Shown here one piece after another: positions 16,852 to 25,503 of a DNA stretch of 42,621 bases. Source of the DNA: a bacterium (GTDB lineage: Bacteria > Eremiobacterota > Eremiobacteria > Baltobacterales > Baltobacteraceae). The stretch lies in NCBI GenBank assembly GCA_021784715.1, contig JAJYHP010000006.1:1-42621 (forward strand), given 5' to 3'. Below the pieces are notes generated by a model. That model was not told the DNA's origin. It made no database searches and worked only from the letters and a program-made list of their open reading frames with translations. The position numbers were made by a program, and so were the translations under genes. Positions within the stretch are counted from its first letter, which is position 1. Every line of letters begins with the position of its first letter.

Positions 16852-19363
16852 GCAACCGGTCGATATCTTCGCGTAAATGCACCACTTGAGCGGGAACGCG
16901 TAACCCTTCTCGGATCGTCATCGCCGCCTCGGCGGCATCGCGGCGCGCGCGTCCGTCGTGCGCGCTTCGCGCCAATCGATCGAGCGCACCGAGGGCACGC
17001 GCGTCACCCAATCCTTCGAGTGCGGAGATCGCGGCGAGCTGTACCAAGAACGCCGGATCGTCGAGCAATCCGATCGTCGCATCGATCGCCGCGCCGCGCT
17101 TCGCTTCGACGAGTTCGCCGAAGCGTCCGAGTGCGGCAACGGCGGCCCGTCGCAGCCCCTCATCGCGGCCGAGCTCCGATGCGGAGAGAATCGCGGGGAA
17201 GGCTCGCTCGTCGGCGAGTTCGGCTAAGCCGCGAACCGCGCCGGCTTCGGTCGTGCCGTTCCAACTCTGCTGCTTGGAGAGCGCACCGAGGAGGTCGAGC
17301 GCGCGAGGATCGCGCGTCTTCCCAAGCGCGTGCGCCGCCGCCGCACAGACGAGATACGATGCATCGTCACGCGCGCGCACGATGAGCGCATCGGCGACCG
17401 TCGATTCGCGCCAGTTTCCCAACGCCTCGGCGACGGCGCGGCGCACTTTGGGGTGTGCATGCTCGAGCGCTTTGAGAAGCAGATCGCGTGCCCAGGGAGC
17501 CCGAGTCGCGCCGAGCATTCGCGCCGTTTCCGCGAGCACTCCCCAGAACGGCTCGCTACGAAATGCGTCGGCGAGAGCGGCTCGCGCGGAACTTCCTTCA
17601 TCGCGAACGAGTTCGTCGGCTGCGCGGATGCGCGCGATCGGGTCGGGATCGGCGGCGAGAACGTTCGCCGCCGCGCTCGCGCCGAGTGCGAAGCGAACTT
17701 TCCCGAGAATTCCTGCGCCGGGGTCGATACGGATCAACTGCGGCTCGCGTGCGCACGGAATAACGAAACGTTCGTTCTGCCGCTCCACTTTCAGCATCAA
17801 ACGCCGCTCGCCGGCGATCGCGTCGCTGCCCGCGTCGCGAAGAAGTCGAGCGGGGCGCGTCTCGCAGAGACCGACCGGAAGATCGAATGGGAACGGCGGC
17901 CGCTCGTCATCGATGGGTTGCTCTTGGTCCACCGATATCGTTAACGCCGAGCGTTTGGCATCCCAGCTCGCGGAGATCTTGATCTCGGGATGCCCGGCCT
18001 TCATCACCCATCGGTCGAAGAAACCGCGCATATTGCGCCCGGTGCTCTCTTCAATCGCGCGCACGAGATCGATCGTCTCGACGTTGCGCTGCGCGTTCTG
18101 CGCGACGTAATGGCGGATCGAGCGCCAGAACCGCGCCTCTCCGAGATCGCGATGCAAAATGTGCAACACCGCCGCGCCTTTTTCGTAGAGGTGCCGGTCG
18201 AACAACTCGATCGGATCGCGAAAGCGATTGCAGACGATCGGTCGGCGATAACGCGTCGCATCCTCGTCGAGATATCTCATCAGACAACCGAGATGATGGT
18301 AGAGATATTCGTCGTATCCGAGATCGCGCTCGAACCACACGCCTTCGAAATAGGTGGCAAAGCCTTCGTTTAACCAGGCATGCGCCCAATCCCGGCAGGT
18401 GAGCAGGTCGCCGAACCATTGATGCGCGAGTTCGTGTGCCGCAAGAAAATCGGCCGAGTAATCGAGCGCGGCACGTTCGTCGTGAAGCACGCGATCGGTC
18501 TGCGTCGTCGCCGACGTATTTTCCATGCCGCCGAAAATGAAATCGCTGACGGCGATCTGTGAGTATCGCGCAAACGGGTACGGCGTACCGATCCGCTCTT
18601 CGAAGAGGTCGATCATCGCAGGTGTTTTCCCAAATGCGCGGCGCGCATCGTCGGCGCGCCCCGGCAATGCGTAGAGCAGCACCGGAACCTTCGCCGCTCC
18701 GGCGGTGCCAAGATCGATTTCCTCGAACGGTCCTGCGACCATCGTCATGAGGTAGGTGCTATGTTTTATCTCTTGACGATAGCGAAAGAGCGTCTTTCCG
18801 CCGTCGTCGCGCCGTTCGACGAGATCGCCGTTCGCAAGCGCGAAGAGCCCCTCGTCCACGACGATCGTCGTCTCGGTTGGTTGTTTGGAGTGCGGGTAAT
18901 CGAGGCAGGGGAACCAGTACCGCGCGTTTTCGTCTTGGCTCTGCGTCCAACAATGCGCGACTTTGTGGGGGTACGCCGCACTCGGGGCAATAAAAAAAAG
19001 TCCGGCACGCGGACGGGTCGCGCGATAGACGACGCTGACCTCGCAGCGTTCGCCGGCAGCGAGTATGGGATCGAACGCGATCTCCAATCTCCCGTCGCGC
19101 GCGCGATACTCCTGCGGTTGTCCGTCTTTGGTAACCGAGCTGACCGCAAGATCGACGGCATCGAACGCCAGCCGCTCGACGGGTTCGTCGAGCGCGCGCA
19201 TACGCGTGGTGCAGACGCCGTCGAGTACCGCTTCGGCCAGGCGCGGCTCGAGCGTGAGCAGTATCTCCTCGACTTCGACCGTTTTATCGGGACCGTATCG
19301 ATCGCGCGCCCCCGGCAAAGCAAAGGCACGGTGGGCGTCGTCGATACGCTGCGTAAAAGTCAT
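16799..19363 (-). CDS. M1-family aminopeptidase with C-terminal HEAT repeats
   Basis: An 854-residue zinc aminopeptidase. The exopeptidase motif GGMEN is near residue 277, the zinc motif HELAHQWFGD at about 309-318, and the third ligand in NEGFATYFE about 20 residues later. In place of the long helical ERAP/PepN C-terminal domain, residues about 600-820 form HEAT-like repeats (ARDLLLKALEHAHPKVRRAVAEAL; RRAAVAALGRFGELV). This resembles the TAF2-like/archaeal-type M1 branch. The protein ends in a coiled-coil-like helix (LREDIDRLREEQKKIAERI). No signal peptide is seen, so it is probably cytoplasmic. It overlaps both neighbours: 4 bases with the SDR, 53 with dacB. Confidence 0.93.
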   Translation of the reverse strand: MTFTQRIDDAHRAFALPGARDRYGPDKTVEVEEILLTLEPRLAEAVLDGVCTTRMRALDEPVERLAFDAVDLAVSSVTKDGQPQEYRARDGRLEIAFDPILAAGERCEVSVVYRATRPRAGLFFIAPSAAYPHKVAHCWTQSQDENARYWFPCLDYPHSKQPTETTIVVDEGLFALANGDLVERRDDGGKTLFRYRQEIKHSTYLMTMVAGPFEEIDLGTAGAAKVPVLLYALPGRADDARRAFGKTPAMIDLFEERIGTPYPFARYSQIAVSDFIFGGMENTSATTQTDRVLHDERAALDYSADFLAAHELAHQWFGDLLTCRDWAHAWLNEGFATYFEGVWFERDLGYDEYLYHHLGCLMRYLDEDATRYRRPIVCNRFRDPIELFDRHLYEKGAAVLHILHRDLGEARFWRSIRHYVAQNAQRNVETIDLVRAIEESTGRNMRGFFDRWVMKAGHPEIKISASWDAKRSALTISVDQEQPIDDERPPFPFDLPVGLCETRPARLLRDAGSDAIAGERRLMLKVERQNERFVIPCAREPQLIRIDPGAGILGKVRFALGASAAANVLAADPDPIARIRAADELVRDEGSSARAALADAFRSEPFWGVLAETARMLGATRAPWARDLLLKALEHAHPKVRRAVAEALGNWRESTVADALIVRARDDASYLVCAAAAHALGKTRDPRALDLLGALSKQQSWNGTTEAGAVRGLAELADERAFPAILSASELGRDEGLRRAAVAALGRFGELVEAKRGAAIDATIGLLDDPAFLVQLAAISALEGLGDARALGALDRLARSAHDGRARRDAAEAAMTIREGLRVPAQVVHLREDIDRLREEQKKIAERIAALETP

Positions 19364-20127
19364 CGCAGCATATTTCGCTCGTGCGGGCCCTGGAGCCCCC
19401 CGGTCACCGGGAGAACGGCGCCGGTGATAAAATCGCGCTCGCGCGCAACGAAGAAACGCACCGCATCGAGGAGATCTTCGTAGGAGCCCGCGCGGCCGAC
19501 GGGATTAGCTGCCGGTCGCTTGCGTGCTTCCGCCCGTTCGAGGCTCTTCTCGCGAATATCGCCCGGCTCGATGATGTTGACGGTGATGCCGCTCCCCGCA
19601 ACTTCAGCGGCGAGCGTACGAAGCAGCGAGACGAGCGCGCTCTTCGCAGCCGCATGAAGGCCGAGCCCCGGCGCCGGGGCTGCCTGCGAGGAGCCGTTCA
19701 TGCCGAAGGCGACGATCCTGCCGAAGCGCGCTTCGCGCATGGCAGGAAGGACGGCCCTCGCCGCAAGCCACATGCTGCGCACGTTGCCGTCGAACATCGC
19801 GCGAAACGCATCGTCGTCCGCTCGCTCCAACGTTGCGATTTCCATCGGTCCGACCGCGTGGACGAGCGTGTCGAAGGGGCCGTGAGCGCGCACGCAATCA
19901 TCGAGCGCACGCTCGATCTCGCCCGGATCGGCGAGGAAATCGATCTGCGTCGCGCTTGCCGTCGCGCCGACGGCGCGAATGCGTGCCAGCGTATCCGCCG
20001 GCGAACTCTCGCGCCAGGTAATCGCAACGCGACCGAATCCATCGCGCGCGAGGCCGGCGGCAATTCCGGCAGCGAGCCCGGAGGCCGCCCCAGTCACTAA
20101 AGCCGATCGGCCGTTAATGCGTCGCAC
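19360..20127 (-). CDS. Short-chain dehydrogenase/reductase (SDR)
   Basis: A 255-residue classical SDR. The cofactor motif TGAASGLAAGIA is near the N-terminus, then a TLVHAVG segment in place of the usual NNAG. The active-site region reads GMNGSSQAAPAPGLGLHAAAKSALVSLL: Ser is present, but the usual Tyr of YxxxK appears to be His (HAAAK), so catalysis is uncertain. The end, DFITGAVLPVTGGLQG, is typical. The GTG at 20127 is chosen because it gives the usual short lead to the first strand; a GTG at 20157 is also possible and would lengthen the overlap with the RND gene. Substrate unknown. Confidence 0.82.
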   Translation of the reverse strand: MRRINGRSALVTGAASGLAAGIAAGLARDGFGRVAITWRESSPADTLARIRAVGATASATQIDFLADPGEIERALDDCVRAHGPFDTLVHAVGPMEIATLERADDDAFRAMFDGNVRSMWLAARAVLPAMREARFGRIVAFGMNGSSQAAPAPGLGLHAAAKSALVSLLRTLAAEVAGSGITVNIIEPGDIREKSLERAEARKRPAANPVGRAGSYEDLLDAVRFFVARERDFITGAVLPVTGGLQGPHERNMLR

Positions 20128-23100
20128 CCACCGGAGAGAGTTCGGCCCGCACCGCACGCCGATCCGCCCGTCGCTCGAGCGCGCCCATCCAGGTGTTGTA
20201 GATCATCGGAACGAGGAAGAGCGTAAGCACGAGCGACGAGAGCAACCCGCCGATTATGACGGTGCCCATCGCTTGGCGCCACTCTGCCCCCTCGGCGAAC
20301 CCGAGTGCGAGCGGCAACATTCCGAAGATCATCGCCGCGGTCGTCATAAGAATCGGACGGAAGCGCGTTGCGGCGGCTTCGAGCACCGCCTCGCGTACGC
20401 GCATACCGCGTTTGCAGAGCGTATTCGAGTAGTCGACCAACAGGATGCCGTTCTTCGCGACCAACCCGAAGAGCATCACGATTCCGAGCATCGAAATAAT
20501 ATTCAGCGATTGCCCGAGCTCGCCGGGAAGATGCCCCATGAATGCCAGCAACATCAGCGCGCCGACGATTGCGACCGGGACCGAGAACATCACGATGAGC
20601 GGTTCGAGCAGGTTGCCGTAAAGAATCACCATCAGAAGATAGACGAGTCCGAACGAGGTCAACAAGGCGATTCCCATGTTGACCAGCGTTTCGGAGAGGA
20701 ACTGCGTGTCCCCCTGTGCTTTGAGGTGGACGCCGGCCGGCAAGAAGCCGGGCTCGCGCAATTTCTTTTCCAGCGGCGCGACGACGGCACCGAGCGCATA
20801 ACCGGGTAACACGTCACCCAAAACGTTGACGACGCGTTGCCGGTCGTAGCGTTCGATCTTCGTCGGCGCTTTCTCCCAACGGAAGCGCGCCACGTCACCG
20901 AGCGGAACCAGCGTCCCATCGGAGGCGCGGACCTTCACGTTCTGCAATTCCGCGAGCGTACTCCGGTCGGCCTTTGGAAACTGCACGTACACGTCGATGA
21001 GTCCGTTGGGCGTTCGCACGCGCGTCGCCACCGCACCGGCGATCGCGATGCGCGCCGCATCGGCGGCCGCGGCGGGCGAGACGCCGAGCAAAATCGCCTT
21101 CCCACGCTCGATCGCGACGCGCAGTTCGGGTGCCGCGACCTCGGCGGAGGTCTGCACGTTGACCGAACCCTTCGTCTGCCGCAAAACGTTCGCAACCTTT
21201 TCAGCGGCGGCGTCGATCTCGTTGTCGGGGCCCTGCACCGCATAGAATATCGGCTGGCCGCTCCCGCCCCCCGTATCCCCGGCGACTTGGAAATCTCCGC
21301 CGGGGGCGAGCACGGCGAAAGCACGGATCTTTGCGATCGTCGCATTGGTGGCGCCACGATCGGCGGCATGCATATTCGCATCGAGTTGCGCGTAATTGCC
21401 GCCGGTGAGCGACCCCCATCCCGAAGGCATTCTCCCCACCGTCGAACTCACTGATTTCACGCCCGGAAGTTTCAGGATCGCCCGCTCGATCGCATCGACA
21501 CCCTTCGCCGTCACACCGATCGGTGTTCCCGGGGTATATGCCAGCGTCATGCGGATGTGCCCGGTCTGCTCCGCGGGAACGAAATCGAAGTTGATCCCGC
21601 CGAGCGCCGTCATCGCCACCGCAAGCACCGGCGGCAGAATCAGCGTCGCCATAGCCGTCGGGCGATGCGTACCGAGCGAAGCGATTCCTCGCAGCCACGG
21701 GCGTAGGGCAGGGCGTCGGCGGAGAACCGCTGCCACGCCGTAGGTCAGCAGCGTTCCGAGCACGATGACGCCATCTATTCCGATCGCATTTTTACCGCTG
21801 CCGATCAAGGCGAGCGCATTCACCAGCAGCACCGCGCATACGAATGCAACGAAGCTGCCGTGACGCAACGCGGCCGGGAGCAACTTCGTTCGGTAGAGAT
21901 CGAGCACTGCCCCATAGCGGTGTACGAAAAGGTTGAGCAACAACAGCGCCAAGGCAAAGACCCCGAACACGTTAAGGATCGTGGCGTGAAACAACGCTCC
22001 GGAGGCGAACAACGCGACGGCTGCAATAAAGACCGAGAGATGCGCGCGACGCGTATCTAACGCCGCCAGCCATCGCGGCGGCTCCTTTTCAATTTTCTTA
22101 ACGCTCCAGAACGCCGCCAGCATCGGCGTAAGGGTGAACGATACCAGCAACGAGAAAAGCGTCGCGATCACGACGACCGCCGCATATTCTTTGAGATACG
22201 CGCCGACGATGCCGGGTAAAAACGCAATCGGCAGGAAGACGACGACGTCGACCATCGTGATCGCAATTGCCGCTCCGCCGATCTCCGTTCGTCCGTCGAC
22301 GGCGGCGGCATGCGAATCCTTGCCCATCTCCCGATGGCGGGTAATATTTTCCAGGACGACGATGGAGTCGTCGACGAGAATCCCGATGATCAGCGCCAAC
22401 CCCATCATCGACATGCTATCGATGTGGAAGCCGAACGCCTTCATCAGCACGAAGGTCGAGAGAATGGAGGTCGGGATCGAGATCATGACGACGGCTGCGT
22501 TGCGCCAGGCGTGGAGAAAGAGCATCATCACGATCGCCGTCAGCACGACGCCTTCGAACAGCGACTGCCAAACGCCGATCAGCGACTTCTGCGTGAAATC
22601 GGCCGGCGCATCGATTTCGTGGAAAGTCACCTGAGGAAACTGCTTCTCAATCTCTTTGATGTGCTCGCGCGCAACCTGCGTGGTCGTAATTTCGTCGGCG
22701 CCGATCGCACGCCCTAAACTCACGTAGAGTCGCGGTTGGCCGTTATAATGCGATATGGTACGCATTTCGATGTGTCCGTCGTCGACGGTCGCCACATCGC
22801 CGACGCGGAGATTCTTGCCGCTCGCGCCGGGAATGACGAGCGGAATACCGGCGATATCGCCGGCGTTATCGATCCCCGAACGGATCGAAACGGTCGCTTC
22901 GCGCGTAGGTTGTTCCAAGAGACCGCCGGGAAGATTCGCGTTATTTCCGGCGACAGCGTTAAAAACGTCGCCGAGTGTCGCGCCGAGGCCGTCGAGCGCA
23001 GCCGGGTTTGGACGCACGTTGAATTGCCGCGTCGCCAAGCCGTACACATCGACGGTTTGAACGTTGGGAATCTCTTGCAGCATCGGCTCGATCTGATTCG

Positions 23101-23572
23101 TCGTTAAATCGGCGAGTTGCATCGGCGAAAGCGTCGAAGAGCTCAAGGCGAGGTCGAGCAGCGGTTGTGAGGCTCCGTTCCGTTCGACCGACGGGGGATC
23201 CATATCTGCAGGCATATAGATACGCGCGGTGTCGACGCGGCGTTGAACGTCGATCGCCGCGATATCCAGATTGGTGCCGAGTTTGAAGCGCACTAAAACG
23301 ACGGCGCTGCCTTCTTGCGTCGTCGCCGTCACTTGATCCATATTTTGCGTGCCGACGAGCTGGTCTTCGATCGGTTTGACGACCAGTTTTTCCATCGTTT
23401 GCGGCGATGCGCCGGGATATCCGGCAGCGACGATCACCAGCGGGTAATCGGTTCCCGGGGGATTGGCGCTGCGCCCGATCTGCAGAAAGGCCACGATACC
23501 GGCGATTGCCAGCGCGACGAAGATCGCAGTGGTGACCATCGGTCTGGATATCGCAAATCGGGTCAACCACAT
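20114..23572 (-). CDS. RND (HAE1/AcrB-like) transporter with enlarged central membrane region
   Basis: An 1152-residue inner-membrane proton-driven exporter. The N-terminus MWLTRFAISRPMVTTAIF, the GILVDDSIVVLENI block in TM4 (about residue 400) and LFGLVAKNGILLVDY in TM10 (about 1035) keep the Asp-Asp and Lys proton-relay residues, so transport is plausible. The protein is about 100 residues longer than usual. Between the two halves (about residues 507-664) there are five hydrophobic segments where one helix (TM7) is expected. No membrane-fusion protein or outer-membrane channel gene is adjacent. AAGGAG precedes the ATG. Two codons of the following SDR gene are inside its end. Substrate unknown. 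Confidence 0.9.
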   Translation of the reverse strand: MWLTRFAISRPMVTTAIFVALAIAGIVAFLQIGRSANPPGTDYPLVIVAAGYPGASPQTMEKLVVKPIEDQLVGTQNMDQVTATTQEGSAVVLVRFKLGTNLDIAAIDVQRRVDTARIYMPADMDPPSVERNGASQPLLDLALSSSTLSPMQLADLTTNQIEPMLQEIPNVQTVDVYGLATRQFNVRPNPAALDGLGATLGDVFNAVAGNNANLPGGLLEQPTREATVSIRSGIDNAGDIAGIPLVIPGASGKNLRVGDVATVDDGHIEMRTISHYNGQPRLYVSLGRAIGADEITTTQVAREHIKEIEKQFPQVTFHEIDAPADFTQKSLIGVWQSLFEGVVLTAIVMMLFLHAWRNAAVVMISIPTSILSTFVLMKAFGFHIDSMSMMGLALIIGILVDDSIVVLENITRHREMGKDSHAAAVDGRTEIGGAAIAITMVDVVVFLPIAFLPGIVGAYLKEYAAVVVIATLFSLLVSFTLTPMLAAFWSVKKIEKEPPRWLAALDTRRAHLSVFIAAVALFASGALFHATILNVFGVFALALLLLNLFVHRYGAVLDLYRTKLLPAALRHGSFVAFVCAVLLVNALALIGSGKNAIGIDGVIVLGTLLTYGVAAVLRRRPALRPWLRGIASLGTHRPTAMATLILPPVLAVAMTALGGINFDFVPAEQTGHIRMTLAYTPGTPIGVTAKGVDAIERAILKLPGVKSVSSTVGRMPSGWGSLTGGNYAQLDANMHAADRGATNATIAKIRAFAVLAPGGDFQVAGDTGGGSGQPIFYAVQGPDNEIDAAAEKVANVLRQTKGSVNVQTSAEVAAPELRVAIERGKAILLGVSPAAAADAARIAIAGAVATRVRTPNGLIDVYVQFPKADRSTLAELQNVKVRASDGTLVPLGDVARFRWEKAPTKIERYDRQRVVNVLGDVLPGYALGAVVAPLEKKLREPGFLPAGVHLKAQGDTQFLSETLVNMGIALLTSFGLVYLLMVILYGNLLEPLIVMFSVPVAIVGALMLLAFMGHLPGELGQSLNIISMLGIVMLFGLVAKNGILLVDYSNTLCKRGMRVREAVLEAAATRFRPILMTTAAMIFGMLPLALGFAEGAEWRQAMGTVIIGGLLSSLVLTLFLVPMIYNTWMGALERRADRRAVRAELSPVGATH

Positions 23573-23647
23573 ACGCCTTCACTCCTTGCTTTCGCGAGCG
23601 CGCCCAAGCGCCTCGCTGCGTACTACGCCGGAATCGGGGCCGGAGTT

Positions 23648-24262
23648 TCAGTTTTGCGGGAGTGCCGGCCCCGAGCCGGAGAGGAGCGCGCGCCGTTCGA
23701 CCAGCGCCTTCCGCAGAACCTCAAAATCCGCCTCGAATTCCGCGAAGCCCCCATCGCTCTCGACCGCCTCGGGGGTTAACGTGCTCGCTCGTTCGTAGAG
23801 TGCGGTCGCCGCGGTTGCGAGCCCCACGTCGAACGCAACCAGACGGTGGAGCGTCGGCAATTCATCGCGGAGGCGCGACCAGATGGGGTCGGCACCGGGC
23901 ACCTCGAGCGTGACGATAGACGATCCCGCGGCATCGAGCCGCGCGGTAAGATCGCAGAGCGCTTTCGCGCGCCGCAACGCGTCGGCGGGCGGAAACGGTT
24001 GCTCGCGCGTCGCTGCGGGAATGAAACGCTCGCGATAGCGTGCTTCGAGCTTGCGAACGCAGGCCGCGGCATCGGCGAGTAGATTCGAGACGCGCTCGCG
24101 GACGAGCTGATCGTTCGCCCGCGCTTGGTTACGCGCGTCGTAGAAATTGAAGCCGAAGCCGCTGAGAGCGACCTGCGCGAGCGCGACCGACGGATCGTGC
24201 GAGGGCTGCGACGGATCGAGCAGCGCTCGCACGACGTTCTCCGACGGAATCGCCGGGTTCAT
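23648..24262 (-). CDS. Hypothetical helical protein coupled to an SPFH protein
   Basis: A 204-residue protein I do not recognise. It is mostly alpha-helical in appearance, with charged heptad-like stretches (NDQLVRERVSNLLADAAACVRKLEARYRERF and VLRKALVERRALL). It has no signal peptide and no membrane helix. Its ATG (24262) overlaps the stop of the SPFH gene by four bases, so the two are probably made together and may form a complex. The open frame runs further upstream through the SPFH gene in another phase; that extension is a shadow. Seventy-five bases separate it from the RND gene downstream. Confidence 0.75.
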   Translation of the reverse strand: MNPAIPSENVVRALLDPSQPSHDPSVALAQVALSGFGFNFYDARNQARANDQLVRERVSNLLADAAACVRKLEARYRERFIPAATREQPFPPADALRRAKALCDLTARLDAAGSSIVTLEVPGADPIWSRLRDELPTLHRLVAFDVGLATAATALYERASTLTPEAVESDGGFAEFEADFEVLRKALVERRALLSGSGPALPQN

Positions 24263-25092
24263 TTGCCGGTAGCCGTCCCGGTGTCGGCGTTCCCGAGCGG
24301 CAGCACCGGCGCCGCGCCGATGGTGAACGGCTGTCCGATCGCCATATTCGGCGCGCTCGAAACGCCGCGCTCGGCCATAAGGATCGCCGCGTAATACCGC
24401 ACCGCCTCCATCTCCGAGAGCCCGAAGGCCTTGAGCGAGATCAGCGCGCGCATCCGTTCGTCGTTCGGGCGCACGAGCACCTTGACGGTATCGAGCGCGA
24501 TGCCGTAACCGTCGAGAAATTCGCTCAAGTGCGTGCGCACCAGATCGGTTAGATCGTGAATTTTCTCGTTGACTTTTTCCAGCGGGGTCACCTGAATGAG
24601 CTGGTTGATCGCCTGTTCGACCACGGGGCCGGCATAATCGTTGATCTGATCGGTCAGCAGCGCGTGTCCGCGATACGGCATGTGTTGGACGAGTTTCAAC
24701 GCCCCGTCTTTGGTGGGAACGTGAATGTAATAATCGACGTCGTAACTCATCTCCGCCATCTCCGCCGAGAGCGCGATCCCCGAGGAACGCACGACGAGTT
24801 TCGCACGGTTGATGTAGATCGCTTCGTACTGCCACGGGCTCTGCCCGCCGAAGAAGCCTTGCACGAACGAACCGACGAGCGGTTTATCCCCGGTCGTAAT
24901 CGGATATTGCCCGGTCTCGTAGACGTTTAAAATTGCGCCGCGCGATTTCAACACGCAAAAGTGATTGCTCTCGACGGTGAGCAGCGAACCGCTCACGATG
25001 CTTGAGGAGGGGTAATGATAGATGAGGACCTCGGGGCCCATCACCTCTTGACCGTTGTTGTCGAGGGTAGAGATAACGCTCATGATCGGCAT
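24259..25092 (-). CDS. SPFH/band-7 domain protein (YdjI-like)
   Basis: A 277-residue protein of the SPFH superfamily, close in layout to the YdjI/'virion core protein-like' branch. It has an N-terminal strand region with GPEVLIYHYPSS and the sequence LTVESNHFCVLKSRGAILNVYETGQYPI, a gap segment GSFVQGFFGGQSPWQYEAIYI, and the SPFH core to about residue 220. No transmembrane helix is visible in it; the small upstream protein could supply a membrane anchor. SPFH proteins assemble into rings or scaffolds at membranes. The ATG shares its first base with the TAA of the upstream gene, and its stop overlaps the next start. Confidence 0.85.
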   Translation of the reverse strand: MPIMSVISTLDNNGQEVMGPEVLIYHYPSSSIVSGSLLTVESNHFCVLKSRGAILNVYETGQYPITTGDKPLVGSFVQGFFGGQSPWQYEAIYINRAKLVVRSSGIALSAEMAEMSYDVDYYIHVPTKDGALKLVQHMPYRGHALLTDQINDYAGPVVEQAINQLIQVTPLEKVNEKIHDLTDLVRTHLSEFLDGYGIALDTVKVLVRPNDERMRALISLKAFGLSEMEAVRYYAAILMAERGVSSAPNMAIGQPFTIGAAPVLPLGNADTGTATGK

Positions 25093-25472
25093 TAGGTGGA
25101 TTGTCCTTTACGGGCGATTGGTGAGAGCGGAGGAAGCGCCTCGCGTGCGACCGATGCGCGGCGCGGGGCGAGCGGAGCGAGAGGTGCAAGCGGAGCGGCT
25201 GCACCGCCAAAGGTGACGCGAGCATTGCGTCGAGCCCGCGGTGCGGGCGGAGGCTCGTTCGAGGGGTAGGCGGGGGCGGCCGCCGGAGCGGCAGTGATTT
25301 CGTCGTCATCCTCGGCAGAGCGCGGCTCAGAGCGCGCCTCGGTCGCAATCGGCGAGGAGCCCGAGCGCGCGCGCCAAGCACCGCGCCCGCTCCGGCACGA
25401 GCGAGCGCTCCCTTTCTTCCCGAAGAAAAGCCACAGCAGCGCGATTCCGATGAGCGGAAGGTAATGCCCCAC
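25092..25472 (-). CDS. Small single-pass membrane protein with Pro/Ala-rich tail
   Basis: A 126-residue protein with one hydrophobic segment at its very start (YLPLIGIALLWLFFGKKG) followed by a disordered, basic and Pro/Ala/Arg-rich tail (SNEPPPAPRARRNARV; PLAPLAPLAP). I recognise no family. The stop TAA overlaps the SPFH ATG as TAATG, a standard coupling arrangement, which supports its reality. The start is a GTG without a strong ribosome site. It may tether the SPFH protein to the membrane; this is inference from position only. Confidence 0.65.
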   Translation of the reverse strand: MGHYLPLIGIALLWLFFGKKGSARSCRSGRGAWRARSGSSPIATEARSEPRSAEDDDEITAAPAAAPAYPSNEPPPAPRARRNARVTFGGAAAPLAPLAPLAPRRASVAREALPPLSPIARKGQST

Positions 25473-25503
25473 GGTATGCTTCTACCCCGACCGACGAACT
25501 TTG

